Notes: generated from the letters alone by a model not told the origin. A DNA stretch of 64,000 nt from Tipula vernalis (GCA_958295665.1 OY282560.1:99735930-99799929); one strand, 5' to 3'; shown: positions 1 to 12,440, numbered from the stretch's first letter. A program made the numbers and translations.

Positions 1-130
1 AATAAAAAATTGGGGTTCATATTTTAGTTTCAAAGTTTCCCCCCGCCCTACCTACAAGGAGGAGGGGGAATACTAATTTTAACAATAATGGTTTTTCCCC
101 ATGGAATAATTAAATTTTTATCTTCACCAT
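1..130 (-). repeat. C-rich dispersed repeat, copy 1 (inverted relative to copy 2)
   Basis: Read on the minus strand, this segment aligns over about 120 bases with 60988-61114. Both share the order AAATTTAATTATTCC, a GTTAAAATTAGTA block, a run of C and G bases around TTGTAGGT-GGGCGGGGGG, and AACTTTGAAACTAA. By eye it is about 85% identical with small indels. No reading frame or terminal structure is visible, and the copy may run off the left edge of the window. It could be part of an unidentified transposon or its end. Confidence 0.7.
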
Positions 131-260
131 TTTTTTCGTTTAGTGCTTATTTTCCGAGATATTTGGGTGTATTAGGTTAAAAAAATCACCCGGTATAACG
201 TCAAGTCCGAGGATTAGTTGAAAACTCTGTAAACTAAAAACTATAAAACTATTTTTATTT

Positions 261-436
261 AAATGCGGGGAAGAAGGTAGTGATCCATACAAAAGCTTAT
301 TACATTTTCGAACCACACCTAAAAATGATTTGTATTCACCTGCAGAGCTTTTAATGTCTAGGAGATTGATAACAAAATTTCCTGTGCTTTCAGATAAATT
401 GAAACACAAATTGCTTGATATGAATAGGTTTGAAGC
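261..436 (+). pseudogene. Ty3/gypsy integrase C-terminal region, 5' piece
   Basis: The frame reads LLHFRTTP then YSPAELLMSRRL, the familiar stretch near the C-terminus of gypsy-group integrases that precedes the nucleic-acid binding tail. The frame stays open to 436, where a TIR element begins. It resumes in register at 1711. Upstream of about 261 the frame degrades and no integrase catalytic core is visible, so only the tail of pol survives. The original product would have inserted retrotransposon cDNA into chromosomes. Family is recognised from motifs only. Confidence 0.75.
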
Positions 437-454
437 TAGGGCATCCAATACTGG

Positions 455-530
455 TATACCGGAAACCGAAATACCGGTATACCGGACCATTTTTCAGTAC
501 CGGTATTGTGCGATCAATACCGGTATTTCG
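455..530. repeat. Subterminal ACCGGTAT repeats, left end of hAT-like element
   Basis: Four or more copies of the self-complementary core ACCGGTAT lie within 80 bases of the left end. The matching cluster is at 1620-1680. Symmetric subterminal clusters are typical binding sites for hAT transposases; that role is inferred. Confidence 0.6.
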
Positions 531-1235
531 GCATTTAAATTTTTATTGATTATTCGCCAAATATTCATTGAATTATAATTAAAGTCAAAATTCTTATAGG
601 AATCGTATAAAGTCAAATTTTTTATAAACTCTTGTGAATTTATAAACAAAGCAAAGTTCAGGAAGAGTAACACAATATACATATTAATTTTTATTTTGTG
701 AGTGTTGGAACAATCAAACCGCATAGCTCATTCGTATGATTGATGTTTCACTCTACAAAAAACAAAACTGAATGAAAAACAACAAAGACGACGTTCCAAT
801 AATTTTGCTCTATTAATAAATAAAATTAAAAAGATTGTAAAGTTGTTTCGACGATCACCGACCAAAAATGTTAGTCTAAAATCTTACGTTAAACTGAATT
901 CGGCAAATTACAATCTATAATCTTAGAACCAAAAACAAGATGGAATAGCTTACTTTTTATGATGGAGCGGTTTTATAAATTGAGAAATTGCATCTTAAAA
1001 GCTCCAATCGAAATCAAATCAACTATCCGCTTTACCGAAACGGGCGTTCCTAGAGTATAGAATCAACGGTTTCTAACTATGATTTTACCAGTCAAATTGG
1101 CAGTAGAAGTGTGTGTCGGAGGGATGTCACTCTTCTGTCAGCTGACGCTACCCTAACATTCATGGTTTAACATTTGGGAGAAGGACCATTAGCTGACCGA
1201 ATGAAAACCTCTTTTGTCCAGAGAATCATAGAAAG

Positions 1236-1544
1236 ATGAACTTATCTTGCCTTTTGCAATATTTGCACAAAGGTAAGCAAGTCCAAAACATTTTAGGCTC
1301 GGTTGTCAATCTTAATCGATTAACTAGAAACGAAATAGTTAATATAACTGTCCATCTTATTGAGCGGATTTCTTCAACCCCAGCTCCAGATGAAGCTTCA
1401 TACTCAACATCAGAAATTGTTGTTGATAATGCAGCCCGTAAGCGCGAAGGGAAATCTTTATCGATAAGATTGCAAGAAAGGCTTCATGTTGCAATAAACA
1501 ATGAGGTTAACAAGCAAATTGCACAAAAAGTAAATCGAGGTTGA
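1236..1544 (+). CDS. Unrecognised 102-residue ORF inside the hAT-like element
   Basis: The protein is hydrophilic, with a Ser/Pro/Asp-rich middle (ISSTPAPDEASYSTSE) and a basic, helix-prone C-terminus (RLQERLHVAINNEVNKQIAQK). It has no DDE catalytic residues, zinc finger or dimerisation motif that I can identify. Because it lies between the two TIRs it is more likely a transposon-encoded remnant or captured exon than a free-standing host gene. It may also be a chance frame. Composition is less AT-rich than the surroundings, which mildly favours past coding. Confidence 0.3.
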   Translation: MNLSCLLQYLHKGKQVQNILGSVVNLNRLTRNEIVNITVHLIERISSTPAPDEASYSTSEIVVDNAARKREGKSLSIRLQERLHVAINNEVNKQIAQKVNRG

Positions 1545-1710
1545 TTATGTTTGATGTATGTATATTATTTAAAACTATTTTTCTTACTGCTCGATGTTTT
1601 TATTAGTGTTACATAAACAATACCGGTATTAATACCGGTATCTCAGTTTTTTTGTCAAGTAATACCGAAATACCGGTATTCATATTTTGGACAGAAATTG
1701 GATGCCCTAG

Positions 1711-1881
1711 TTTGAACTATTGGATTTACGTAGATCTTATAAAATACTTTCAGAAGATAACGTGATTTATAGACGTAATAGATTTCTGATCAAGGCACGA
1801 TTTGAAGGAAGCCATGCAGATATGGCTTATAGTAGTTGTAAGAATTTTGAAAATGAAACAAACAATGTATACACTAAATAG
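1711..1881 (+). pseudogene. Ty3/gypsy integrase C-terminal region, 3' piece
   Basis: Immediately after the hAT-like element the frame continues with RRSYKILSEDNVIYRRNRF and runs to a TAG at 1879-1881. It is in register with the piece ending at 436. This resembles the small beta-barrel-like tail after the SPAELLMSRRL motif of gypsy integrases. The shared flank GTTTGAA shows that the two pieces were once contiguous. No LTR is recognised downstream. Confidence 0.65.
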
Positions 1882-4800
1882 GGTTCTATGAATAGTAATC
1901 GAATTATATGGAAGCCCACGATAAGGCTATAATAATAAGTAAGAATATTGTAATGCGACAGCATAATTAAAATATTGAAAAAGATCACACCGCACGGCAG
2001 TCTCGTTTTGTACGCGTTACGGAGCGGACCAAAAAAAAAGTGGATAAAATAAGTCGCAATAAGTGGTTCCGGGTACTGCGTAATTCCGTATAAGGCCCAT
2101 AATTTCGTACACATAGCGAAGGAATCACCTTTTTTGCGACTTATAAAAAACACGTTTGTAAAAAAAGACTCAGGATCTGCTCAATATTAATTGATGCGAT
2201 CCATAATTTATCGTACACTACGATATGAGCCTACGCCATTTTTACAATGTGATCACACTTACAACCAAAATTACTATAATAAAAATAAAATAATTACTAT
2301 TAAAAATTACCAAAACTAAAAAATATATCAAATAATAATTTTTGTGAAAAAACAAGTAATTCAACCCTCTAGTGGCGTCAACGAACAAACTTGTGTCTTT
2401 TGATTAAAACAATTCAATCGAATAAAAATCACAAAACATCGGATCAATCAACAAACAAAACAGAAACGTGTATGGTTATGAATTGGATGTTATTGACGGA
2501 TGTCAAAACAAAACAATGGCGCCGATGACGCGGTTTTTGGAAAGGTACATTGACAGGTGGCACCATTTATTTGTAAATTCTAGTTTCATCTGGTAATTCG
2601 GGAAAAGAGCGGATGAAGACAGTAGTGACTTGTCAGAACTGTCATTATTTTTAAGAAATGCAATTATACCCTTGCAAGAAAATCCATTCGGATGGTGGAA
2701 TAATATCGTCATACAACTTTTATCGACGGTCGCAACATCCATACCGGCTGACAAAAAAACAAAATAAAGAAATCGTTTGGAAGAGTTCGGGTATAATCGG
2801 CTGTTGTTCCTGCAGTCAGTAGACCGTATTCTTTGGGATCTGTAGGTATTACCTGGCTGCCCCATCGGATCCTATGTTTTATCAATGTTAATATCGATGT
2901 TTCTGTTCGATGGTGCATCCCTAGCCCATTCTAATGTTTTAAAAAGATTTTTAAATTTATGTTAGAGAATTGTGGAATTAATAATTTAGAAAAGTAAATG
3001 ATTAAGTCAAAAAAATTGGTATCCGGCGCATAGCTGCCCCTGTACCAATTCTACACATAATTATTCCAAAGCCAAATCTACATCAAGAAGTTTCACTTTA
3101 AAATTAAAAAAAAACAATTAAACAACTATTATCACATCACAATATTCGACACCTAATTCAATATTTACCAAATTTTCCATATTTTGAAAACCTTCATGGT
3201 CCATTTAATTATTTATTTAAATTAAAAATTTATTTTATTTTACTTAATCCATATTTCATGTCTCTTAAGAAACTCCAATAAATACATTATTACATTACAA
3301 CAAAATCCTTGACTACTTATAAAAAATAATAAGTCTGTAACCCATATAATTATAATCAGTTTTATGTTATAAACTATTACATAAACATAAATAAAAAAAA
3401 ATTATAATAATTAATCAATTGAGTACTGACCTATTACCGGCAATTAAAATTTCAAACGCATACACATTTTTTTTTATTTTGTAATAATCGCGTTTATAAA
3501 ATTGATACTTGCATTTCTATAAAATTATGCAAAGTGAATTTAAACAAAACAACAACAACAACAAAAAACGTGAATGAATCATTTTATTGGTGTTACAAAA
3601 AAATGTATTTCTACAAAAAAAAAAGAAACCATGACCTTCACATTGAATCGATATAATTGTGTGCAGTTTGAATTGATGTGCTCTATTACAGGTATTTCTC
3701 GCACGCGTGTATAATAATGAGGTACTTTCCAACGCTACTGCGGGTGTTGAAAAGTGTCACAAATAACAAACAAACAAACAGAAAAAAAAAATCCCCACAA
3801 TAAATATTTGCAAACAACTATACTTTTTAAAATGGTTAAATACATTAAACTTTAATAAAAAAATAAATTAATGTTAACATTCTTGGTATCACAAAAAGTT
3901 GTAAATTTTGAGTTTTATAGTTATAACAGGTTTTTTTATTTTTTTGGTGTGTTGTCGATAAACACAATAACTAGGAGGATTATCCAATGAAATTGCGGCA
4001 AGTCAAAAATGTACAATAAAATAAAATAGGTCGTTAGGTCAATCAAAGCAAAACAAAACAAACAAAAAAAAAAAAGAAAGAAACTGTTGCTATTTGTTGA
4101 GTGATTTACTCGATCACTTTACAAAATCATACATGTTACAAAATACAAACAAATCTCTGCATTTAAACGCGATTTGATTATGGGTGGAAATGCCATATTT
4201 TAATTATTCATTAAATTACATACTCATACGTACAATATATGTAAATATACACAAAAGTCTAAAACAAATAACAGAAATATGACTGATAACAATGTACTAT
4301 AAACAAAATGATTAAACGCGTTAAATTGACTGCATGATTAAGTCATAATATTGTTGTATATATGGACGAGTATGTATATTGTTCAGAATATTTTTTTCAG
4401 TTTTGTTTGTTGGATAACTTCATTATTATTTGGTTTGGGCAATTATACATACACATATTTCATTATCGTCACACATAAAATATTGTATTAATATTTTATT
4501 GATATAATGACGTTAATATATAATATAAAATTTGATTGTATATGCTGCATTTCGAGGCAATCTCACTTTTCTATTTGCTATTTGTCTGCATCTGCTCTAA
4601 ATAGCGAGAACAATGATATCTCTCTTCCCAAAACTAAAGGCAATAATATGCTTAACTGTACATTAATCCGTCCGTATGTTGGTTTCCGATGACGATATCA
4701 CATTCTAGGAATATGTTTTAAATGATTAATTTTAAATATCTGCCGAGTGTAGAGTTTTTAATTAGTTGTGTTTTAATATGAATTAGCTGGAACTTTTTCC

Positions 4801-5385
4801 GATGCAAAATAACAGAGAACAGAATACTTTAGAAGATCGATTTCGGATATTGCCTTCGTCGGTTTTTTGTTCATTGTTACTATAAGGAAAAGTTGTATCA
4901 ATTAAATTACATTTAAAAATAAATAAGTTGTCGACAGAAGAAAACAAAATGGAAATTCACTATTATAACATCTAAATAGTTATAGAACAAAATGAGAGAG
5001 AAAATAATGATTAAGAAAATAAAAGAAGAATAAAACAGCAAAGAGAGCACTATTGTCTAGACTCTAGCGGAAGATAACCAAAAACCAAACAAAGTCATCA
5101 AATAGATAAAAGAATTGCTGCTCAATAGGGGAAAAATACAAAATAACTAATGAAAGAATACTTATCTGCCATCAACAAGAAACACAAATTATTCACCGCA
5201 AAGAGCAACTACGAAGCTGAATAGACGTAAAAGTTATAGTGAGGCTCGAGAAATAATGAGGAAAAAAGGAAGCAGTTGGTATTGAAACTGAGAAAAATAT
5301 AATGGCTCTAAACAGTCATCTAGGAAAAGCACTATAGGTTCATGTCAAACGATATACAATTGCCAGATATCAAACATCTGGACAG
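1882..5385. other. Gene-free AT-rich DNA
   Basis: No supported gene. The stretch from about 2500 to 2930 is less AT-rich and has short open frames on the minus strand without recognisable domains. From about 2940 on, the sequence is dominated by A/T runs, a CAA microsatellite near 3547-3563, ACAAACAAACA near 3765, and T- or A-only tracts. No transposon ends were recognised between 2940 and 5340. Confidence 0.6.
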
Positions 5386-5889
5386 CGATTTTGGTCGCAA
5401 AATGAGGATTGGTCTCGAATGTGCGTTTTTTTTAGTTTTTCTCATTTAACATGATGCAAATAAGAGAGATAAAATGAAACGAATAAGAGTAAGATCGAGA
5501 GAATGTATTAAACTATTGAGTACTCCCACAGATAACTCAGACAAAAACAACAAATTCCAAAACAAGAATGTATAAACTACAAACCATTTATTTATAATGG
5601 TTTTTGTTTGTTTTTATTGACGATCATGAGAATTTTTTTTGTTTACGAAACCTAATGAATATCGTCGGCTACCACGAAAGAAAGAGAAAAATGACTCAAG
5701 GCGAGCATAAGCATCAATAATTTCAACCGATTTCACCCGATTCGGGTATTTTTGATGCTTACCATCATGAGAAAATACACTAATACAACAAAAATATTTG
5801 GCGGCACACAATAGCAAAATGTATATTATACTCCATGTGTACATATACAAAATTCTCAATGTTCAACCCTCATTTTGCGACCAAAATCG
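5386..5889. mobile_element. MITE-like element with 24-28 bp TIR
   Basis: Left end CGATTTTGGTCGCAAAATGA (5386-5405) is the reverse complement of the right end, ending at 5889. The match continues inward for several more bases with one mismatch. The 504 bp interior has no coding potential, fitting a non-autonomous DNA transposon. Flanks do not show a clear target duplication, so the superfamily is undetermined. Confidence 0.7.
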
Positions 5890-6855
5890 ATGTGCTGGTA
5901 AACAAACTATACTCAATACTACAAGGAAAATATTATAATGTCAATTAAGGAGGTATTTGATAGAATTAAAAAATTAAAAAAATGTTAACGAAAAATGTTA
6001 AAACTTCGAACTAATCGAGAAATAGCCTCCTAAAGCAATGGCGGCTTCTGAGTTGGAATATCAATTTTACTTTGTTTTACAAATTTTTTTGGGCAAATTT
6101 GCCATACTAATACAAACCTGTGCAAACGAATTGTTAGGAAATATGAAAAGCTTACATAGACCCTATCAAAGCTCCTACAGATATTAATGGTAGGGAAAAC
6201 ATAACGGATCTTACCGGTACATTTATTACTCCACACATTAATACTCTAAGAATTAGAGTAATAAATGTATAGTAGATTGTTAAATTATTATAGGGACAGG
6301 TTAAATCCTGCAAGACATGTTGAATTCTGGTGACTTTTTTATTTAACAAAAACATTTTTAAAGCGCAACCAGACGAAAGTCTGTATTACTCCTCAGACAG
6401 TCTCGACGCTGTAGCGCAGTAACGCAATTGCGTAAAAGTTAAATTACATAAAAATATATACAAATGAACAATGACGACGGATGGAGCGCTTTAGACCAAG
6501 TACTAAAATTAATTTTTTTTTGTCAATATTACACGCAAAAAGGGCTTGAAATGTCACTCTGTGATGTGAAAAAATACAAAATGAAACACATTCTTGTGAA
6601 GCTAAAGTTATACAAATTAAAATGATGCCTAGCACGGTAAACGGCACATACTGTATATTGCTAAATTATTATTAGTTATTAACTAGATTATTTACCGAAG
6701 AAAAATTTAAATCGGTCAAAAAGAGTTTTAGGTGATGTTAGATATAGTTTTAGATTATTTTAATGTCAAAAACGTGCGTCGAGATTGTCAGGAAAAATTT
6801 TATTTTTACAGTACTAAATTAATTCGTCAAGATTCCGCCGAGATTGTCTCCACTT
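5890..6855. other. Gene-free stretch
   Basis: Short overlapping minus-strand frames occur here but none has a recognisable domain. No TIR or satellite structure was found. Confidence 0.5.
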
Positions 6856-8008
6856 TTATGTTCAAAAAATACTGTTTTAAATATTAGGTTTTAGTACAAA
6901 TATTTTTTAGTACACATTTTTAGTACACAATTTTTGATTATGCTGTCTGAATAGTGTAATAATTTTTCCGTATTTGTCCGCCTTATATAGTATAATTATA
7001 AGGGTTTTTCTTTTTTATATAATAGGAAGGATTAATGAAATGTTGAATAATTCTAAAATTTAAATGTACACTATTGAGTTGTCAGGAATTGGTCGAAAAA
7101 AGACATAATTGCGTTACCGGTAATTTCGATAAAACTCAACAAAGAAAGTTAATATTTTTGAAAATTGGGCTGTGGTGTTGAATAAGGGTATGTAAAGAGA
7201 ATAGATCCAGGAGAATAGTCATCTTCACGATCAATATTTACATCATTGAAAAATTTCCGATTTCTGGATAATGGATGTTCACGACACTTTTATACACAAA
7301 AAAAAAAAATAACAGCAAGAGAATTAAATCAGGTCCCAGTTGAAAAAATGCATCATCTCATAACATCGCTCTGGAAAATCAGTTAAATCAGTTTTCTTTG
7401 AAATAAAATACTAAGGTGACTGACTACATACATTAATCAAACAATGAATGTATTTTCTGTGTGTGCAGTTTTTTCAAATAAATGTCAAAAATTAGTACTA
7501 AAAAATTGTTATCACAAGTTTCGGACACAGTCTAAATAATACCTGTACCAAAAGTAGCAATAAAATAAACTAAATTTAAATCTTACTCGTACACACCTCA
7601 AAATCTTGAATGGACGAAATATTTTTTATTGTCAGTTCTACATTTCTTTCATTTGGCATTTTTTGGTAACTGCACTAGAAATAGCTCTCAAGGCATTACA
7701 TAAATTACGATTAATAAAAAAAATAAATTAGTACATATTACAACAAATTGGACAATTAACAGATTAGAAAAACACTAATTTTATTTAGTTAGCCCAGTTA
7801 GCACACCACAAAATTCCAAATGAAAGACATGTTTGATCGATAAAATGGAACAATATATCTCGATTTTGAGCTAGCTCTACTGCAAATAGTTTTTTTTCGG
7901 AAGATTTAAATTTAGATAAATATATATTTGTTTCTAATTTTAGTACATAAAGCTACAATTTATATTTGGAGTGCACCTAATATTTAAAACAGTATTTTTT
8001 TAACATAA
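6856..8008. mobile_element. TIR element, 1.15 kb, non-coding, family shared with 17169-19037
   Basis: A ~34 bp inverted repeat runs from TTATGTTCAAAAAATACTG at 6856 to its reverse complement ending at 8008, with one mismatch. The inner part, around ACTGTTTTAAATATTAGG, is perfect. The interior contains many TTTAGTACA motifs and the phrase TTCTACATTTCTTTCATTTG (about 7637-7656), which recurs twice in inverted orientation in the 17.2-19 kb element. No protein is encoded. Likely a non-autonomous DNA transposon; superfamily not determined. Confidence 0.72.
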
Positions 8009-8229
8009 TACTTTCATGTGCTTGCGTTTGAACAGGATTTATCGTGTTCCTAATAATTTGGCATCCCACTCAATTTCTTAGCAAGTTGCAGTTATTGTAT
8101 TGTAATCCATGCACATGTCAATTCTTGGGTAAATTGTACTAAAATTGGTAAATGTATTTATCCTGCCTAAAATGATGGTCAATGATTTTAGGTTACTCTA
8201 TTTTCATTGTTTTCCAGGTTGAGTAAAAC

Positions 8230-8830
8230 GTCACTGCGAAGTTTAGATCGGGTGGTAACGTACTGGATTCGAATCGCGAAAGGGGCGTACTAGCTCTCTA
8301 GTTTATCGAATTTTAAGGTTGAGTCGTGTCACCGACTTTTAGGTATTATGAACAAATGTGTCCCGGTCCTTAGTGTTCCTTATGCCGTATTGTCATATCT
8401 CGTTTTGAAATATTCCGGTTTGATACATGCCATGCACCGGATCCCTGAACAAACATATTAAGCGAAACGCTAAAGATTTTTCGAGATATTCAAGATTTTC
8501 GGTATTATCCGAGTTTAGTTTGACCAAACCGATATTTTGAGATTTTTGGATGATTAATCAAGATTTCCCGGGTTGATAACGTTTGTTAAACTGCTTGGCG
8601 CCAAAGTTATTCGAAACATCAACTAATTCAATACTTTCGACATTATCCGAATTTCTCAACTATTTCGAGTTTCGAGATCCTGAAAATAATTTTGCTTTAA
8701 TCCACATTGCGAATTAAAACGGTATTGGGTTACTTGCTATCGAGATTATTCGACACTTTCGAGGTTATTGTTGGAATATCATTCGAGATTTTTGATATTG
8801 ATGATAATTATTCGAAGTTACTTGATAGCT
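8230..8830. repeat. Degenerate TTCGAGAT-rich region
   Basis: Variants of TTCGAGATTTTCG and ATTATCCGA recur roughly every 20-40 bases, for example at 8477, 8491, 8506, 8670, 8737, 8757 and 8782. Spacing is irregular, so this is at best a decayed tandem repeat. CpG-containing words are much denser here than in the neighbouring AT-rich DNA. Function unknown. Confidence 0.45.
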
Positions 8831-10972
8831 TATTAGCGACGAGTTGCTGCTTTATATTGAGTTGCATCACTTTGTAATATAATCATTTCACAAATTTATG
8901 CTGTTTGTTAGTAACGTAAAAATATATGTACACAAATAGATATGCAACAAGCCTGGCTTTTTGTCCTCTGGCTCAATATTGCTTTAATAGAATGTGTCAT
9001 TTCTTGCAAAAATAAAAAAATATAAAAATCAGACTTGGCCTGAGTAAGTATTTAGTGCGTAAAACGAGGCTTGAGAGTTGTAATTTTTATCTACGTTCTA
9101 CGAACAAAATTCTATCTCAGAAAAGCAAGCTTGTTGTTGAAATATAAAAGGTCGCTTATACATACACTAAATATTGCTATATCAAGGTTTCGTTGAAGGG
9201 ATACGAACAGCACAATTTCCTTCTTTAATTCTCACTTGCATGCACAACTGAATTTGCTTTTTTTTCTCATTCTTCATAGCGCATAAAAGTTTTTTCATGT
9301 GTTAGTGAGATGAAAGAGATTGAAATTGTCGGATGCTTAGGGCTGAATGTGACCTGATATTATCATGCATAAAAAAAAAATCCACGTCCGACTCTTTTTT
9401 AACAGGAAGCACATGAAGCCTTAAAATTACGCTACGTACTGTCCTGATATTAAAGCAGAATCAGCCTAAACTATCATCGAACCTTTACGAAACTTTACGA
9501 TTTTTTCGGGAAGTGTTTAGTTTACAAGATAAAATAACTTAGTAAACTTTTAACGTTTATATGATTTTCCATATTTTTCGCTAAACCTGCAATAACTCAA
9601 CAACGATCTGTCGTATATGAATTTTTATTTTTATCCAAACAAAAGTTATTAAATTAAAAAAGCAAAAAACACTAAAAATGAACTCCAGCATCCGAAAGTT
9701 GATTAAATTTCCTTCATTTTAAAAGTAAGAAGAAAAAAAAAATTTAAACCGACATTTCACCGCGTTTAAAAATAGGGTATTTTTTCGATCAAATTTACTG
9801 CTATATGAACTTGATCCACCCAGCACATCTTGCCTATTACGTTTATTGACCGTAAAAGACGGAGAATTTGTTGTGAATGAATTCCACTCTATTAGCCTTG
9901 TCCCAATGAAAAACTGTAATTAAATCTACTACTATATGGGATTTCACATTAAATCTTGCAGCGAGGAATTTGTATCGTGCAAACGAACGGATTGGGAGTT
10001 GAGGACTAAATATCATTTTTGAAAATTAAAAAAGTGTGTGGAGGTAGCACCATCCATTAATACTTGAATTTTGTGACTAAAAAAAAACGCTCAAACCATA
10101 AGATCAGAAAGAGCACTTACCATATACACAAAAGTGTGCCACAGTAGTCAAATAACATGGTAAACACATCGATACAATTCTCTCTGCAATATTGCAATTT
10201 TATTTTGACCTTTGTCCTCCTACATCTAAAAGATGATTAACGAATTTCCATCTGCTTGCTGCCAATTTTTTTTTTCAGATGGTTCAATGGGGACAACGCA
10301 AGTTCCCGTGGTTCACCCATCAAGCACAATCCACAAATTTTAAGAATACTGCTCTCAGTTGCTCTAAATTTACAAAACAAGCTTCTATGCCAAACTCGTA
10401 GAGACATCACATAATTATAATTTAATGTGCGGAATTTTACAAAATTAGTCTAAAAGATGAATGGGGCTCCTACAATATACAAAATAATAAGTTGTTCAAT
10501 TAATTAATTGTCACTGTTGTACGACTTTATGTTGAACGTCGCACGGCAAGTGTAATGTGCCACTTCTGGAATTTCACCCACAAAAATACAAAACTATACA
10601 ATACAAACACTACTGGTATTTCCTGTTCTAAAATAAAAGATAACAAAATTACAAGTAAATATTGTACTTGCAAATAATTTTTTTCATTATGATTCATGGG
10701 TAAATTTCCGATACAGAATTTTGATCAAGGCTGTGAGTAGCGGACATTAAAAAAATATTGAGATTTTAATTGTGCCTCAATATCATCTTTTTCACAATGA
10801 AGTCAGTCAGTCAATATTTTAACAATTGTGTTCCAAGTTACTTTAATCTTTAGTTTACATCACAGATTCCGTGCAACCGCAGTACCATAATTCTTAATAA
10901 AAATATCGCTAATTACAATTTTGTATAAATAAGTTAAAAATAAAATTTTGATTTTCATATACACACATACGG
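8831..10972. other. Gene-free AT-rich DNA
   Basis: No coding frame above background, no TIR pair and no tandem array recognised. Composition resembles ordinary dipteran intergenic or intronic DNA. Confidence 0.5.
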
Positions 10973-11155
10973 TCATGATTTGCGGTTTGGATTGTAGGTA
11001 TGGTTTGTATTTTCCACCTCTGCCCGCAGGAATAGGTACATATCAAACTGCCGACTTAAATTGACGATTGGGTTATCTTGAAAAGGAATCCGAAATGGGA
11101 CAGTTATCATTGGAACAGTCTGTGGAGGACGACCGATTTCCGCCACACAAATCAT
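10973..11155 (-). CDS. Unrecognised short ORF, GC-richer than its surroundings
   Basis: A 60-residue frame with mixed composition (MICVAEIGRPPQ, then PFRIPFQDNP, and LFLRAEVENTNHTYNP) sits in AT-rich flanks. About 180 bases have visibly higher GC than either side, which suggests a former coding segment, perhaps a transposon or retrocopy scrap. No domain is recognised, no splice context was confirmed, and it may be a chance frame. Confidence 0.25.
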   Translation of the reverse strand: MICVAEIGRPPQTVPMITVPFRIPFQDNPIVNLSRQFDMYLFLRAEVENTNHTYNPNRKS

Positions 11156-11299
11156 TTGAAAATCTTCTTACAATTTTTACGACTTAATTCAAATAGAAAA
11201 ATTAAAATTAAATTTTTAATAATATCCAATGTGAATTTTTAACACCCAATTTTACAGCAGTACTTCGATTAACTTAAGAAACACAACGTTTTAAGAACG

Positions 11300-11475
11300 T
11301 TACCAAAATATGAGATAGTTGTACCTAATCTGGAATTATCTCGAAAACGAAGCTGAGACGGGAAAATTTCCACTACAATTTTTTGCTTAGTTTTTTGATA
11401 CTCTACTATTTTCGCAACATTTACGAGAAAATTTGGAACACTCTGTAGATGCAGGGTGTTTCCTAACTATATGCA
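11300..11475 (+). repeat. Dispersed direct repeat A, copy 1
   Basis: Matches 13785-13960 in the same orientation: ATTATCTCGAAAACGAA/ACTAA, ACGGGAAAATTTCCA, CTTAGTTTTTTGAT-CTCTA, and an end containing CTGTAG followed by AGGGTGTTTC. By eye it is about 70% similar over 160 bases. The pair flanks about 2.3 kb of TE scraps. It could be paired terminal sequences of one old element or two independent copies of a short interspersed family. Confidence 0.55.
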
Positions 11476-11859
11476 AAAAATTTACCACCCGATTGTTTGA
11501 AAAATAAAATAAAAAATGTCTCTATAATTTTTTGTTTTGACAGAAAAATGCGACCTTAGGACAACAAGGTTCTAATTGACATTTTCTGCGAAATAGTCTA
11601 TATCTCTTACCGTTTTCCAGATATGCACTGAAACAAAGTGCTAACTACCTTCCACATAGAACTTTGCGTCCCAAATACAAAAAAGCGGTAAAATTTAAGG
11701 AGTTCCTTTACGATTGCAATACTATTTTAAGCGAGAATGCGTTAGATGGAGATAGTAAAGTGTAATCAAAATATAGAAGCCAATGCAAATTTTTTGCGGA
11801 AGATACTTCTAACATTAATACTTAAAATTCTGCTGCAAAGAATACTCACAAACGTAAGA

Positions 11860-12440
11860 CCAACCCAAATCATTTGAAAAGAAAAGTCAGCAAAAGGAGC
11901 TGTCAAACAAATAATATCTAAAATGGGCTGCTTGGCCCTTTGCCGTTTTAAATGCGAAACTAAAGTTACGGAATCTGAGCAGAACGAGTTATGCATTAAA
12001 GGCATTTTATTTTTTGAGTCAGCAGCAGAAGGCTAATTTTATTTTACGGTCGACAACCAGATCGAAAACGAACCGCAAGACGTATTTTGTGGATTTACTC
12101 GGCACTCGCATACCAGTATGTAGATCGTATATTGGCTTACAACATTTTCCATTTCAAAAAAATCCGTTTACAAAGCGCACAAATATAAAAACATCGTGAC
12201 AGGAGTTGCAAAAAAATGAATAGGATTTGAAATCATTTAAACGAATTAAGGAAATTAAGTTAGATAAAGTCAAAATCTCATATCGCTTCTTTGCCGGCAG
12301 TAGAATCCTGCATTACTGTCGAGCACATTCATCGAAACAATATCTCGATTAAAATTTAAATATTACAAAAATGTATTGCTTATATAAAGAAGGCGTTCAG
12401 GATCCTATTATGAGGAATTCCAATCCTGAAATTCGATTTT
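11860..12440 (+). pseudogene. Remnant of a repetitive arthropod ORF family (unnamed)
   Basis: Across several frames the plus strand reads CLALCRFKC, then QQKANFILRSTTRSKTNRKT with FVDLLGTRIPVCRS, then KKSVYKAHKYKNIVTGVAKK, and finally HYCRAHSSKQYLD followed by NITKMYCLYKEG. From memory, this order (Cys-rich segment, regulator-like VCRxxF block, SHYCRxxxxxxYL, MYxLY) matches a high-copy ORF common in insect genomes and usually left uncharacterised. Frames switch at least three times, so the copy is dead. Family function is unknown to me. Confidence 0.45.

Larger units (their letters stand above)
437..1709. mobile_element. hAT-like DNA transposon, 1.27 kb, probably non-autonomous
   Basis: Left end TAGGGCATCCAAT (437-449) is the exact reverse complement of 1697-1709. 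Flanks are GTTTGAAGC on the left and GTTTGAAC on the right, an 8 bp target duplication with one indel, as expected for hAT-type insertion. Removing the element reconnects the gypsy integrase frame, which independently supports the boundaries. Subterminal regions carry several copies of the motif ATACCGGTAT at both ends (449-530 and 1620-1680), which could be transposase binding sites. One internal frame (1236-1544) is long, but no hAT catalytic motif is recognisable. Confidence 0.82.

Noticed and set aside
2503..2918. Overlapping minus-strand frames of 120 and 69 residues
   Set aside because: No recognisable domain and mutually incompatible frames; left as unassigned DNA.
8262..8275. GGATTCGAATCGCG resembling a tRNA T-loop
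   Set aside because: Adjacent sequence cannot form the acceptor or anticodon stems.
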